A DNA stretch of 64,000 nucleotides from Bacterioplanes sp965233665 (lineage in GTDB: Bacteria > Pseudomonadota > Gammaproteobacteria > Pseudomonadales > Oceanobacteraceae): NCBI GenBank assembly GCA_965233665.1, contig CBDDTG010000021.1:1-64000 (forward strand), written 5' to 3'. The notes under the pieces were generated by a model. It was not told the origin of the DNA, searched no databases, and was given only the letters and a program-made list of their open reading frames with translations. The position numbers and the translations under genes were made by a program. Positions 24,542 to 33,029 of the stretch are shown here, piece by piece. Within the stretch, counting starts at the first letter, position 1, and every line of letters starts with the position of its first letter.

Positions 24542-26800
24542 ATGCGACGCAATATCTGGAGTCTATTTGTCTTTATCGTGCTCGGTGGGCTGGGCTTGCT
24601 GGCGGCTATCATCAGCTACAGCTGGCATGCCCAACTGAGTGAGCATACGCTCACCTACAGCAATCGCGCCGAACTGATGGGCGAAACGGTGCGCAGTGTA
24701 CTGGCAGCCGAAGAAATGTTACTCGACGTGTTGGGCGATGAGTTGCTGAATGCGCCCGATACCTTGCACGGTCCTGGCCCTGTGCCCTTGCTCGATCGAC
24801 TGCTTGAAGTGAACCCCGTATTGGTCGGCTTCGGCTTGGCTGGCCCTGATGGTGAGTTCCTGCAAACCAGTAGCAATGCGTTAGGCAGCAACCAGCCTAA
24901 CTTGCTGCAGCACCCGGATACTCGTGACTCGTTTTTGCGCGCTTTGCACAGCCGTCAAATGGTGCTGGGGCGAACCTATTTGATGCCGTCCCTACAGCGC
25001 TGGATCATTCCGCTGCGCAAAGCCTTGCGAGATGATGATGGCAATGTTGTGGCGGTGATGACCTCAGGCATTGACCTGAGCACGGCTTCTGACCTGTTCC
25101 AGCAGCGGTCGCAGCAAGACCGTACCTGGCTTGTGCGCGCCCACGATAACTATCTGCAGTTTTCCACCGTGGTCGAGGAAGATGAGGGCTACGCTCAGCC
25201 GCTGGCAACCGCCACCGTGCGCTCAATGGAAAGAGCCTTGCAGCAAGATAACGGCGTCGATCTTGCGACCATCCGCCAGGGCAAAGGGGCTTGGGGGTAT
25301 CGGCTGCAGCGGGATGGAGAGTCTGTGTTAGGTGCTGCCATGTTTTTGCCACGACACGATTTGTGGGTGTTGGCAGAAACCCCCGAACAGCCGCTACGCT
25401 CAGGCTTTTTGGGGCGGGTTGCGATTTATGCCGCTCTTTACAGTGTTGTGGTGTTAGTGCTGTTTGCGCTTTTTCGCGCCATCGCGCGTGCCGAAGACCT
25501 ACAGCGCCAGCAACTGTTTTTTACCGCCAACCACGACGGCCTTACCAACTTGCCCAACCGCAATTATTTGCTGGAGCATGTACACGGTTGGATGGATGAA
25601 GATCGTGGCTTTTTTGTCATGTTCATCGACATGGATAATTTCAAAGGCGTTAACGACAGCTTTGGTCACGATTGCGGTGATCAGGTACTCATCGAGTTGA
25701 GCCATCGTCTGCAGCGCCATGTTGAGGATGGGGAAGTGCTGGCACGCTTGGGTGGCGATGAGTTCATCCTACTACTCACCACTGCCGATCAGGAGCAGGT
25801 GCGCCAGCGTGGCAATGCCATCATTGATTCGGTATCGCGCGACTACGCCGTTTATGGGTTCAACTTCCAGCTTGGTGCCAGCATCGGTGTGGCCCGCTAC
25901 CCATTGCATGGCCGCAGCATGAATGACCTGTTGCGGGCCGCCGACATCGCCATGCATGAGGCGAAAAAAACCCGCAACTCGGTAAATTTCTATCACGATG
26001 AAATGGAAAGCGGATATTTGCGGAAAATCCGCATTGAGCAGCGCCTGCGGTCTGCGCTGACCGGGGGGCATTTGTTTATGGTCTATCAGCCTCAAGTCAG
26101 TCACGACGGCCGCATGCTCGGTGTAGAGGCGCTGATTCGCTGGAAAGACGACGAACTGGGTTTTGTACCGCCAGACGAATTTATTGGCGTGGCAGAAACC
26201 ACCGGGCTGATGCCTGCGATTGGGGAGTTTGTGGTCAGCACCGCAATGCGCGAAATGACCTTGCTGCAGCAGCACCTAGAGGAAAGCTTTGATATCGCCA
26301 TCAACATATCAGTGAAGCAATTTTTGCTGGCGGGCTTTGTCGACGGCATTCGTGAGCAAATTGACCATTATCGCTTACAACCTGAGCTAGTAACGCTGGA
26401 AATCACCGAAAGTGTGTTTATCGAAGATTTGCAAATGGTGCTACCGATCCTCAATGAGCTGCATGACATGGGGGTGCGCATTTCTCTCGATGACTTCGGC
26501 ACCGGTTTTTCATCGCTCAGCGTGCTGCGCTTGTTACCGATTGACGAGCTGAAAATTGATAAAAGCTTTATCGACGACATTCGCACCGATCAAACTGCCC
26601 ACAAGATGGCGCAAAGCGTGATTGCCATCGGCAAAAATTACGGCATGTCGGTGCTGGCGGAAGGCGTTGAAACGGCCGATCAAAAAGAGCTATTGATGGC
26701 GGATGGCTGTGACCGCTACCAAGGCTATCACTTTGCCAAACCGATGCCGGCAGCTGAGCTGGCGGTGTTTATTCGTGAGAGTCCAGCCATTTATCTCTAG
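24542..26800 (+). CDS. Membrane GGDEF-EAL cyclic-di-GMP protein
   Basis: A roughly 752-residue dual-domain protein. N-terminal membrane helix (IWSLFVFIVLGGLGLLAAIIS), a periplasmic sensor of about 270 residues (dCACHE-like by layout), a second helix (YAALYSVVVLVLFALF), then GGDEF with intact ARLGGDEFILLL and EAL with intact EALIRW, DDFGTGFSSL and EGVET. Both domains look catalytically competent. No RxxD inhibitory site occurs at the usual place before GGDEF. The start is uncertain: ATG 24542 gives a natural N-terminus; TTG 24533 has AAGGTGG 6 nt upstream; GTG 24500 is also in frame. The last 32 bp overlap moaE tail-to-tail. Adjacent to pilTU, it may couple c-di-GMP to twitching. Confidence 0.92.
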   Translation: MRRNIWSLFVFIVLGGLGLLAAIISYSWHAQLSEHTLTYSNRAELMGETVRSVLAAEEMLLDVLGDELLNAPDTLHGPGPVPLLDRLLEVNPVLVGFGLAGPDGEFLQTSSNALGSNQPNLLQHPDTRDSFLRALHSRQMVLGRTYLMPSLQRWIIPLRKALRDDDGNVVAVMTSGIDLSTASDLFQQRSQQDRTWLVRAHDNYLQFSTVVEEDEGYAQPLATATVRSMERALQQDNGVDLATIRQGKGAWGYRLQRDGESVLGAAMFLPRHDLWVLAETPEQPLRSGFLGRVAIYAALYSVVVLVLFALFRAIARAEDLQRQQLFFTANHDGLTNLPNRNYLLEHVHGWMDEDRGFFVMFIDMDNFKGVNDSFGHDCGDQVLIELSHRLQRHVEDGEVLARLGGDEFILLLTTADQEQVRQRGNAIIDSVSRDYAVYGFNFQLGASIGVARYPLHGRSMNDLLRAADIAMHEAKKTRNSVNFYHDEMESGYLRKIRIEQRLRSALTGGHLFMVYQPQVSHDGRMLGVEALIRWKDDELGFVPPDEFIGVAETTGLMPAIGEFVVSTAMREMTLLQQHLEESFDIAINISVKQFLLAGFVDGIREQIDHYRLQPELVTLEITESVFIEDLQMVLPILNELHDMGVRISLDDFGTGFSSLSVLRLLPIDELKIDKSFIDDIRTDQTAHKMAQSVIAIGKNYGMSVLAEGVETADQKELLMADGCDRYQGYHFAKPMPAAELAVFIRESPAIYL

Positions 26801-27230
26801 CCTTGCGGTCGCAGGCTTTGGCCTCTAGCCAGCGTTGGCCATCGCCTGTGTGCTCTTTCTTCCAAAACGGTGCGTCCGTTTTCAGCCAATCCATAATGAA
26901 CTGGCAGGCGTCAAAAGCACTTTGCCGATGGGCGCTGCTAACGCCAACCAATACGATTTGCTCACCCAGCGATAAACAGCCATAGCGATGAACAACCCTA
27001 ACGCCTGTTAGCTCCCAGCGTTGACGCGCTGTTGCCACAATGTGCTCTAGGCTGCGCTCGGTCATGCCCGGATAGTGCTCCAGCTCCAGTGCTTGTACCT
27101 CTGCACCCAGGTTCATGTCTCGTACTTGGCCAACAAACAATGCAATGGCACCGGCTTGCGGGTCAGCGCTCAGGGAACGATAGTGCTCGCCAACATCGAA
27201 GTCCTGCTGCTGTACCTGGATGTGATCCAC
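26769..27230 (-). CDS. moaE: Molybdopterin synthase catalytic subunit
   Basis: With MoaD it converts cyclic pyranopterin monophosphate to molybdopterin. The 153 residues include GAIALFVGQVRD, the active-site region HRYGCLSLGEQIVLVGVSSAHR, and the catalytic-lysine motif FWKKEH. It is the last gene of moaABCDE, 2 bp after moaD. Its 3' end overlaps the GGDEF-EAL gene by 32 bp on the other strand, so neither gene can have a separate terminator between them. Confidence 0.96.
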   Translation of the reverse strand: MDHIQVQQQDFDVGEHYRSLSADPQAGAIALFVGQVRDMNLGAEVQALELEHYPGMTERSLEHIVATARQRWELTGVRVVHRYGCLSLGEQIVLVGVSSAHRQSAFDACQFIMDWLKTDAPFWKKEHTGDGQRWLEAKACDRKARDKWLDSHE

Positions 27231-27232
27231 AC

Positions 27233-27472
27233 TCAGCCTCCAGTCATGGGCGGAAAGAAAGCCACTTCATCATCGTCATTTAAGTGCTGATGTTCGTCTT
27301 TGGTGAGGGTTTGGTTTACCGCCACTAACGCCCGTTCAGCTGATAGCGCCTCGGCATGTTGTGGCCATCGCTGTTGCAGTTGTTGTCGCAGTGCTGCGAT
27401 GGTGCTGGCTTCCAGCTCCAGTGCATCGCACTGCAGTTGCTCACGCAAGGCGGCAAAAAACAGGACGTTCAC
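27233..27472 (-). CDS. moaD: Molybdopterin synthase sulfur-carrier subunit
   Basis: A 79-residue ubiquitin-like sulfur carrier ending in the required Gly-Gly (PPMTGG), whose C-terminus is adenylated and thiocarboxylated. I place the start at GTG 27472 (MNVLFFAALREQL): it overlaps the moaC stop as GTGA and has GGAG 6 nt upstream. A TTG at 27484 is also in frame but would sit within that ribosome-binding site. Overlap with moaC indicates translational coupling. Confidence 0.93.
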   Translation of the reverse strand: MNVLFFAALREQLQCDALELEASTIAALRQQLQQRWPQHAEALSAERALVAVNQTLTKDEHQHLNDDDEVAFFPPMTGG

Positions 27473-27945
27473 TCGGCGCTCCAATCGCCGCTTTGGCCGC
27501 CACGCTTTGCCAACACTCGAATGCCTTCAATGCGCATAGCAGGGTCGAGGGCTTTGCACATATCGAACAGCGTTAAGGCAGCGACGGAAACCGCCGTCAG
27601 GGCTTCCATTTCAACGCCGGTTTGGCCTGTTAGCTTGCAGCGACCGGTAATGTGCACGCGCTGCTGCTGTGGTTGGCACTCAAACTCAACTGCCACCTTG
27701 CTCAACATCAATGGATGGCACAGAGGAATTAGATTGGCCGTTTGTTTAGCGGCCTGGATGCCAGCGACCCGTGCCACGGCAAAAACATCGCCTTTGTCAT
27801 GGCCGCCATCAAGAATGCGCTGCAGGGTATCGGCCTGCATGTAGACATAACCTTCAGCAATGGCTTCACGCCGGCTGTGATCCTTGTGGCTGACGTCGAC
27901 CATATTGGCCTCGCCATCGGCATTAATATGAGACAGTTCGCCCAT
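27469..27945 (-). CDS. moaC: Cyclic pyranopterin monophosphate synthase
   Basis: Converts the MoaA product, 3',8-cyclo-GTP, to cyclic pyranopterin monophosphate. The 158-residue protein contains the conserved IPLCHPLMLSK, VRITG-like VHITGRCKLTGQTGVEMEALTAVSVAALTLFD region and KALDPAM near the C-terminus. It lies 1 bp after moaB and overlaps moaD. Confidence 0.97.
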   Translation of the reverse strand: MGELSHINADGEANMVDVSHKDHSRREAIAEGYVYMQADTLQRILDGGHDKGDVFAVARVAGIQAAKQTANLIPLCHPLMLSKVAVEFECQPQQQRVHITGRCKLTGQTGVEMEALTAVSVAALTLFDMCKALDPAMRIEGIRVLAKRGGQSGDWSAE

Positions 27946-27946
27946 G

Positions 27947-28474
27947 TTAGTTCTCCGTCACAGGTTTTAGCTGCAGCACAAAATTGCAGGGGCGGTGCTG
28001 GCTATCGAGTTGCTCACGAATAATTCGATCCCAAGCGGTGTGACAGGCATTGCGAGAGCCTGGCAGACAAAAAATGAGCATGTCGTTGGAAAAGCCTGCC
28101 AAAGCCCGACTTTGCACCGTAGAGCTGCCAATTTCATCATAAGAGAGCTGTCGAAACAGCTCGCCGAAGCCCTGTACTTCTTTATCAAATAATGGCGCTA
28201 CGGCTTCGGGCGTGGCGTCGCGTTCGGTAAAGCCGGTGCCGCCTGTGATCAGCACCACTTGGGTGCGATCATCGGCGGCCCAGTGCGCCACTTGGGCGCG
28301 AATACGGTATTTATCATCCGCCAGAATGCGCTTCTCACTGAGGTGATGACCGGCATCGGTTAGGCGTTCAACTAACAGCTGTCCACTGGTGTCGGTGGCT
28401 TCGGTACGGCTGTCGGACACCGTCAGCACGGCAATGTTGAGTGCAATGGCTTGGTCACTGTAGGTGTGTGCCAT
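27947..28474 (-). CDS. moaB: Molybdenum cofactor protein MoaB
   Basis: A 175-residue MogA/MoaB-fold protein (IAVLTVSDSRTEATDTSGQ, LITGGTGFTERDATPEAV, LPGSRNACHTAWD). Family members adenylylate molybdopterin before molybdenum insertion, though E. coli MoaB itself is considered inactive. Here it lies inside the moa operon between moaA and moaC; no mogA or moeA is in the window. Confidence 0.95.
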   Translation of the reverse strand: MAHTYSDQAIALNIAVLTVSDSRTEATDTSGQLLVERLTDAGHHLSEKRILADDKYRIRAQVAHWAADDRTQVVLITGGTGFTERDATPEAVAPLFDKEVQGFGELFRQLSYDEIGSSTVQSRALAGFSNDMLIFCLPGSRNACHTAWDRIIREQLDSQHRPCNFVLQLKPVTEN

Positions 28475-28486
28475 GGTTTCCTCGTG

Positions 28487-29482
28487 TTATCCGCCAATCA
28501 TGGCAAAGTGTTGGATGGCGCCGCTATTGCCCTGGTGCAAGTTGTGCCCTGCAGCTTTAAGTTGCAGCAACTCCTGCAGTTGCTGGCGCAACTCCGCCTG
28601 ATGCTGTGGTTGCAATAAAGGGCGCAAATCATAGCCGTGCTCGCCAAATAAGCACAAATGCAGTTTGCCGGCAGCGGAGATGCGCAGACGGTTGCAGGAG
28701 CTGCAGAAATTGGGGCTATAGGGCATGATTAAGCCGATGCGGCCGGCATATCCCGGATGCTGGTACTCCTGCGCCGGGCCGGCATGCGGGCTGCGCGGTA
28801 ACGCTTGCCAGCCTTGTTGCAGCAACTGCTGGCGAATGACATCGCCGCTGATGTGGTGGCGTTTAAAGTAGTCCGGCTGGCTGCCGGTTTGCATCAGTTC
28901 GATAAAGCGCATAGTTACGGGGGTGTGACGCAGCCAAGCAAGAAACTGCGGCAATTGATCCAGTTGGTCGCGCAGCAGCACGGCGTTGACCTTGACCGGC
29001 AACTCCAATTCTAACGCCCGTTCAATACCGCTGAGGATTTCGCGCAAGCGATCGTGGCCGGTAATGGCTTTAAACACCCGCGCATCCAGGCTATCAATGC
29101 TGACATTGAGTTGGCTTAGGCCGGCTGCTACCCAGCCATCAATGTGCTGTGGCAGCTTGTAGCCGTTGGTGGTGATGGCCAGTTGCTCAATGCCGGGAGT
29201 GCTGCTGATGGCGTGCAGTATGTCGGTCAGATCTCGGCGCAACACAGGTTCACCGCCGGTAACGCGTATCTTACGTGTTCCTAACGCGCCAAAGGCCGCC
29301 ACGGTTTGTTGGATCTCTGGCAAGCTCAAGGGCTGTGGCTCGCCGTCACCCTGGTAGCCATTGGGCAAGCAGTAGTGACAGCGAAAATTACACACATCAG
29401 TGATGGATAAGCGCAGGTAAGTAAAGCGGCGACCGTGGTTATCGTGTAGCGACTGCAGTGGAATCGGCTGATAGCTGGTCAT
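28487..29482 (-). CDS. moaA: GTP 3',8-cyclase
   Basis: Radical-SAM enzyme that starts molybdenum cofactor synthesis from GTP. The product is 331 residues from MTSYQPIPLQSL, with AAGGT before the ATG; the longer open frame to 29536 adds nothing family-like. The N-terminal cluster motif CNFRCHYC, the C-terminal cluster cysteines (FCSSCNRLRI plus a third Cys in LHLCLFGE), and the terminal Gly-Gly (MIGG) essential in MoaA are all present. First gene of the moaABCDE operon. Confidence 0.97.
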   Translation of the reverse strand: MTSYQPIPLQSLHDNHGRRFTYLRLSITDVCNFRCHYCLPNGYQGDGEPQPLSLPEIQQTVAAFGALGTRKIRVTGGEPVLRRDLTDILHAISSTPGIEQLAITTNGYKLPQHIDGWVAAGLSQLNVSIDSLDARVFKAITGHDRLREILSGIERALELELPVKVNAVLLRDQLDQLPQFLAWLRHTPVTMRFIELMQTGSQPDYFKRHHISGDVIRQQLLQQGWQALPRSPHAGPAQEYQHPGYAGRIGLIMPYSPNFCSSCNRLRISAAGKLHLCLFGEHGYDLRPLLQPQHQAELRQQLQELLQLKAAGHNLHQGNSGAIQHFAMIGG

Positions 29483-29627
29483 GATTACCTTGGTGCGCCT
29501 GGCGTCGAAAGAACGGATGAAACGGGAGTGCAGCACAATCGCCGTTGTGGATTCGTCAACGTTTCGCCAGCAAAGGTTCCCATGGTTGGCAAACGCCCTT
29601 GCGTTTCATTGTACGGTGTCCGAGTTG

Positions 29628-29663
29628 GCATTCAATAGCACCGTGCATGGCGCTATTGAATGC
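29628..29663. terminator. 12-bp stem hairpin between the heparinase-like gene and moaA
   Basis: GCATTCAATAGC (29628-29639) pairs perfectly with GCTATTGAATGC (29652-29663). It lies 8 bp after the stop of the minus-strand lyase gene. There is no T-run on either strand, so it may be a 3' stabilising or partial termination structure that isolates the moa operon. Confidence 0.5.
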
Positions 29664-29671
29664 AATGAACG

Positions 29672-32600
29672 CTACATCAGCGTGAGCAAACCGTTCTGGC
29701 GATCCACCTGAATCAGTAGGTTGTGCTCCGCTACTTGCAGGCGGGCGCAGTAGTGCTGATCACAAGGCTCGGTGGTCAATTGCACTGGCGGCATTTGTCC
29801 TTCGGCCGTGGCTTGTAAAAAGAACAAACGCACGTCGCTGCCCACAGCGGTGTCGGCTTGCCAGCGCACTAGCTGTCTTTGCTCGGTTTGGCCCACTTGG
29901 TTTTGCAGCTGCAGCCTGACGGGGTCGGTGTCGCTGTTCATGCTGTTTGCAAAAATAGCGACTTGCGGCCAATACGCGGGGGTATCGCTTTTAAAGCCTC
30001 CGGCGTTCTGGGCATGAGCGTAAATCTTGGCTGTTACTGCGCTGTTGTCAGTGCGACTGAGCAGGTTGCAGTTAGGGGTAAGTGCCAGTTGCTGGGCGAT
30101 ATTCAGCTCAACCTTCACATGCAAAGATGAGCCGCTGTTACAGCCTTGTTTGTCGTCGGCGGGGATTAAAAACCACTGCTCAGCCTGAGTGGTTTGGCCG
30201 CTTTTGGCTTGAATCAGGTCGACCAATAAGTAACCCGCACCATTCACTGGCACCATCCAACGCTCGAACTGCTGCAAATGCCCTTCGTTGGCTGGGCGAG
30301 AAAACTTGCCCGGTGCATCTTCACGATAAGGCGCGCTGGCGTCTAACCGCACAGCCGTTAGGCCGCTGACTTGGCGCTGCTGCAGTTCGCCGCCATGACC
30401 ATAGGACTGCCCACGGTATTGATAGCGTTGAGGATTCTCAACCGGGTAGTCATAAAACGCTTCAGGCAATACCAGCGTATTGGCGCCTAACATGTGATCG
30501 ATATGGTTGTAGTACTTACCTGTGACTGTGTTGAACAGATCGTATTCCATGTAGTTGCGGGCAATGCGGCCATAGCCCATGTCGGCCAGCAGGCGTGTGC
30601 CGTGGGCCGCCCAAATGATGCCACCAACGTCCATTTCACGGTGCGGCGTGTCGGTTGCCGTGGTGGTGGCTACTAGGGTGTTGTGGCGGCTTTGCAAATA
30701 GAACGGGCGCTCGTCCGTGGCCTGCTGCGACAGCGGCGTGTCACTGAGCAAATCTAGGCGCATCAGGCCTGAATCTGGATAAATAGCGACGCGTGAAGCG
30801 GCGGCGTTGCCCTGACAGTGTCGCACCTCGGCTTGCCAGTCACGGAAGACCATGGGCACGACCTGCCAGGGGTCGTAAAACGGACGATCATAATAGGCGT
30901 GGCTGAAAAAGCGCTGCAGCTGGCACGCATCGACGTTTGGATTGAGATCCGGACGCTTAAGCAGGTCGCCTGGGTACATCAGCTGCAAAGCCATGTGTGT
31001 CGACAAACCGGTTTTGGCCCAGGCATCACCAAAGTCGACAAAGCGGTTATCCGGCAGCACGGAATCCACCAGCCAGCTGGCGATGTTGGGGCCGCGCAGC
31101 CAGTTAAAACTGTGCAATGGTTGTTCGAATGCGGGCATCAACAGCTGCTGTTGCAGCAGTACGTAGGGGTATGAAGTAATAACGGCGTAGCTGGCACCTT
31201 CGAGGTAACCGCCGTCGGCGAGAAAGAAATCACGGTGCAGCCAGTTGGTGGTTAAAACGGCCTCTAACACCTGTTGGGCTTTGCTGGGTTGCTCGTAATA
31301 GTTGAGCAAGGCCCAATGCAAAGCGGCGGTGTTCAGCACCACGGTCCAGTTATTGCCGTTAAAAAGCGACCAGTGCTGATGCTCGTATTGCTTTAAATAG
31401 CTGTCGATTTGGTACTCCAGCTCTTGACGCAAATAGGCTTCATCCGCAGCGCTGATCAACGGACTTTGGTGGAAAACATCCAACACCAGCGTCCAAAACT
31501 GAAACGCCGGTGCGGCGTCGAGCACCATAAACTCGGTGGTGTTGGCCATGTGCCAGTATTTGTTGAAGCGGTAGTCAGCCGGCATGCCGATTTCGGCGGC
31601 CCACTTGGGCGCTCTGGTGCCTCGCGGCGCATTGCGTAGGCGGGTGAACTCGGTGTTAAGGAAGTTCTCTGCAAAGTTCAGCACGTCAGCGCGCTCAAAC
31701 TGGCAGGTGTAACCGTACTGGTCGCAATAAAGCTCACGGCGCAGCAAGTGAATCAGGCGCAAGCGACGGCTGTTGTTGGCTGCTTGCTCGGTTTTGATTT
31801 CACCGTTGAGATACAGTTTGGCGTCGCGATGTTGGGCCAGTTCGGTGGGCAGGTTGTTGTGACACTTAACCCCACCCATCAGCAGATTCTGCCAGCTGTC
31901 TTTCATATTATTGATGGTGCCTAGGCCAGAAGTCGGCCCTTCGATTTGGCAGTTGTGATCAAACTGCTCGATTTGCTGCAGAGTTTGAAACCACTGTTGA
32001 TTTCTGCCATACAGCCTTGGATGTTGCTGTGCAGGTTGAATGGCCGCCTGCAACACTAGCTGATCCAACTGCTGTTGCTGCGCCTGGGTGAGCGCTAGGC
32101 CCGTCATGTGGCTAAGGTCTTGTGGCAGCACCTCGATGGTTAGGGTTTTTTCAACATCGTCTTGGGCGTTGCCATTGCTCACCGTGGCGGTGATGTGATA
32201 ACTGCCGATGGCGGGGTTGATCAGGATAAGCCTTGCTCCCTGCTCTCGCACTTCAACCGTATTGTTCGCGCTATCAACCTGCCAAATAAGGTCGGCGGGC
32301 ACATGAGAGTCGTAATTGGCCTGGACTTCAATTGACGGCACTGGCCAATGGGCCTGAGTGGTGTCGCTGTTGAGCCTGAGCCACGCGGCGGGGCTATCGG
32401 TTGGTGTCTCGTCATCGTCTTTGCTGCTTGGTGGCACACTGGCGGTGTCGCCATTGGAGTCGGCGTCGGTTTCTGATTCTGTCTCCGAATCCGTCTCTGT
32501 GTCCGTCGTTGCTCCACCGCTGGTCTGTGGTGTGTCCGGTTCGGTACGGCTCGAGTCGTCGCTATTCTCACCCGAGTTTGTTGTCTCTTCGTCGCTAGAA

Positions 32601-32701
32601 ACTTCCGTCGGGCTCTGGTCTTGACGCTCGTCGCTGTCAGCTGAGCCGCCACAACCAACCAGTATGAGTGTCAGTAGCAGCAGGTGGATTAGTCGCTCCA
32701 T
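29672..32701 (-). CDS. Heparinase II/III-like polysaccharide lyase lipoprotein
   Basis: A 1009-residue lipoprotein: signal with lipobox LILVGCGG, then about 80 residues of acidic Ser/Thr/Asp/Glu linker, an Ig-like domain (about 105-195, ending in LTIEVLP), an alpha/alpha-toroid region (about 210-590, with NNWTVVLNTAALHWAL and GGYLEGASYAVITSYPY), and a beta-sandwich domain with HREMDVGGIIWAAHGTRLLAD (about 680-690). This matches the heparinase II/III-like lyases of uronic-acid polysaccharides; the substrate is not known. A perfect TATAAT lies on the minus strand at 32737-32742, without a good -35. No transporter or other carbohydrate gene is adjacent, so it is a lone lyase tethered to the outer membrane or cell surface. 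Confidence 0.78.
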   Translation of the reverse strand: MERLIHLLLLTLILVGCGGSADSDERQDQSPTEVSSDEETTNSGENSDDSSRTEPDTPQTSGGATTDTETDSETESETDADSNGDTASVPPSSKDDDETPTDSPAAWLRLNSDTTQAHWPVPSIEVQANYDSHVPADLIWQVDSANNTVEVREQGARLILINPAIGSYHITATVSNGNAQDDVEKTLTIEVLPQDLSHMTGLALTQAQQQQLDQLVLQAAIQPAQQHPRLYGRNQQWFQTLQQIEQFDHNCQIEGPTSGLGTINNMKDSWQNLLMGGVKCHNNLPTELAQHRDAKLYLNGEIKTEQAANNSRRLRLIHLLRRELYCDQYGYTCQFERADVLNFAENFLNTEFTRLRNAPRGTRAPKWAAEIGMPADYRFNKYWHMANTTEFMVLDAAPAFQFWTLVLDVFHQSPLISAADEAYLRQELEYQIDSYLKQYEHQHWSLFNGNNWTVVLNTAALHWALLNYYEQPSKAQQVLEAVLTTNWLHRDFFLADGGYLEGASYAVITSYPYVLLQQQLLMPAFEQPLHSFNWLRGPNIASWLVDSVLPDNRFVDFGDAWAKTGLSTHMALQLMYPGDLLKRPDLNPNVDACQLQRFFSHAYYDRPFYDPWQVVPMVFRDWQAEVRHCQGNAAASRVAIYPDSGLMRLDLLSDTPLSQQATDERPFYLQSRHNTLVATTTATDTPHREMDVGGIIWAAHGTRLLADMGYGRIARNYMEYDLFNTVTGKYYNHIDHMLGANTLVLPEAFYDYPVENPQRYQYRGQSYGHGGELQQRQVSGLTAVRLDASAPYREDAPGKFSRPANEGHLQQFERWMVPVNGAGYLLVDLIQAKSGQTTQAEQWFLIPADDKQGCNSGSSLHVKVELNIAQQLALTPNCNLLSRTDNSAVTAKIYAHAQNAGGFKSDTPAYWPQVAIFANSMNSDTDPVRLQLQNQVGQTEQRQLVRWQADTAVGSDVRLFFLQATAEGQMPPVQLTTEPCDQHYCARLQVAEHNLLIQVDRQNGLLTLM

Positions 32702-32755
32702 GAGTGCCTCGCGCTTGGCATTGCTAAAAGTCGGGCATTATAGGCGCAACAAACA

Positions 32756-32778
32756 CGGCCGCGGTGTGAGCGCGGCCG
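32756..32778 (-). terminator. Terminator-like hairpin after the chemoreceptor remnant
   Basis: CGGCCGCG (32756-32763) pairs with CGCGGCCG (32771-32778); on the minus strand the stem is followed by TGTTTGTTG. It lies about 37 bp past the stop of the chemoreceptor fragment and probably belonged to the original full-length gene. It also lies just upstream of the lyase -10 box. Confidence 0.5.
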
Positions 32779-32814
32779 CACTGATACATGCTGGCATCTT
32801 TTGCTACAGGCTTG

Positions 32815-32991
32815 CTACAAGCGAAAGCGATTGACGTTTTGCTGCAGTTGATCAGCCAGGTTGAACAATTCCGATACCGATTGGCTGGTGGTGTCTGTGT
32901 GCTGGCGCGTGCGGGTGCTGAAGTCAACAATGCGGCCGAGGTGGCGATTAAGCTCAGTGGCGATGTCTGTGGCGGCCATGTGAATGTTTAT
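32815..32991 (-). pseudogene. C-terminal remnant of a methyl-accepting chemotaxis protein
   Basis: About 58 codons ending at 32815 read like the extreme C-terminus of a chemoreceptor signalling domain: a helical stretch with IATELNRHLGRIVDFS, then SVSELFNLADQLQQNVNRFRL, which corresponds to the usual ...LxxLAxxLqxxVxrFrl ending. There is no start codon belonging to this fragment: upstream it runs into the terminator hairpin of the M48 gene. So the 5' nine-tenths of the gene was deleted. An ATG at 33022-33024 opens the frame but its first 11 codons encode only that hairpin. Confidence 0.75.
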
Positions 32992-33020
32992 GCCCTCGAT
33001 CACCCAGACGGATCGAGGGC
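32992..33020 (-). terminator. Terminator-like hairpin after the M48 peptidase gene
   Basis: A perfect 10-bp stem, GCCCTCGATC (32992-33001) with GATCGAGGGC (33011-33020) and a 9-nt loop, lies 9 bp past the stop of the M48 gene. No proper T-run follows on the minus strand (ATAAACATT). Confidence 0.5.
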
Positions 33021-33029
33021 GCAAGCGGC

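Noticed and set aside
29483..29627. Molybdenum-cofactor riboswitch upstream of moaA
   Set aside because: The 145-bp region shows no multi-stem structure that I can match to the Moco motif; a covariance-model search would be needed to call it.
32992..33024. ATG 33022-33024 as start of a 69-residue protein
   Set aside because: The first 11 codons lie on the perfect hairpin of the M48 terminator, so this is an accidental start on a chemoreceptor fragment.
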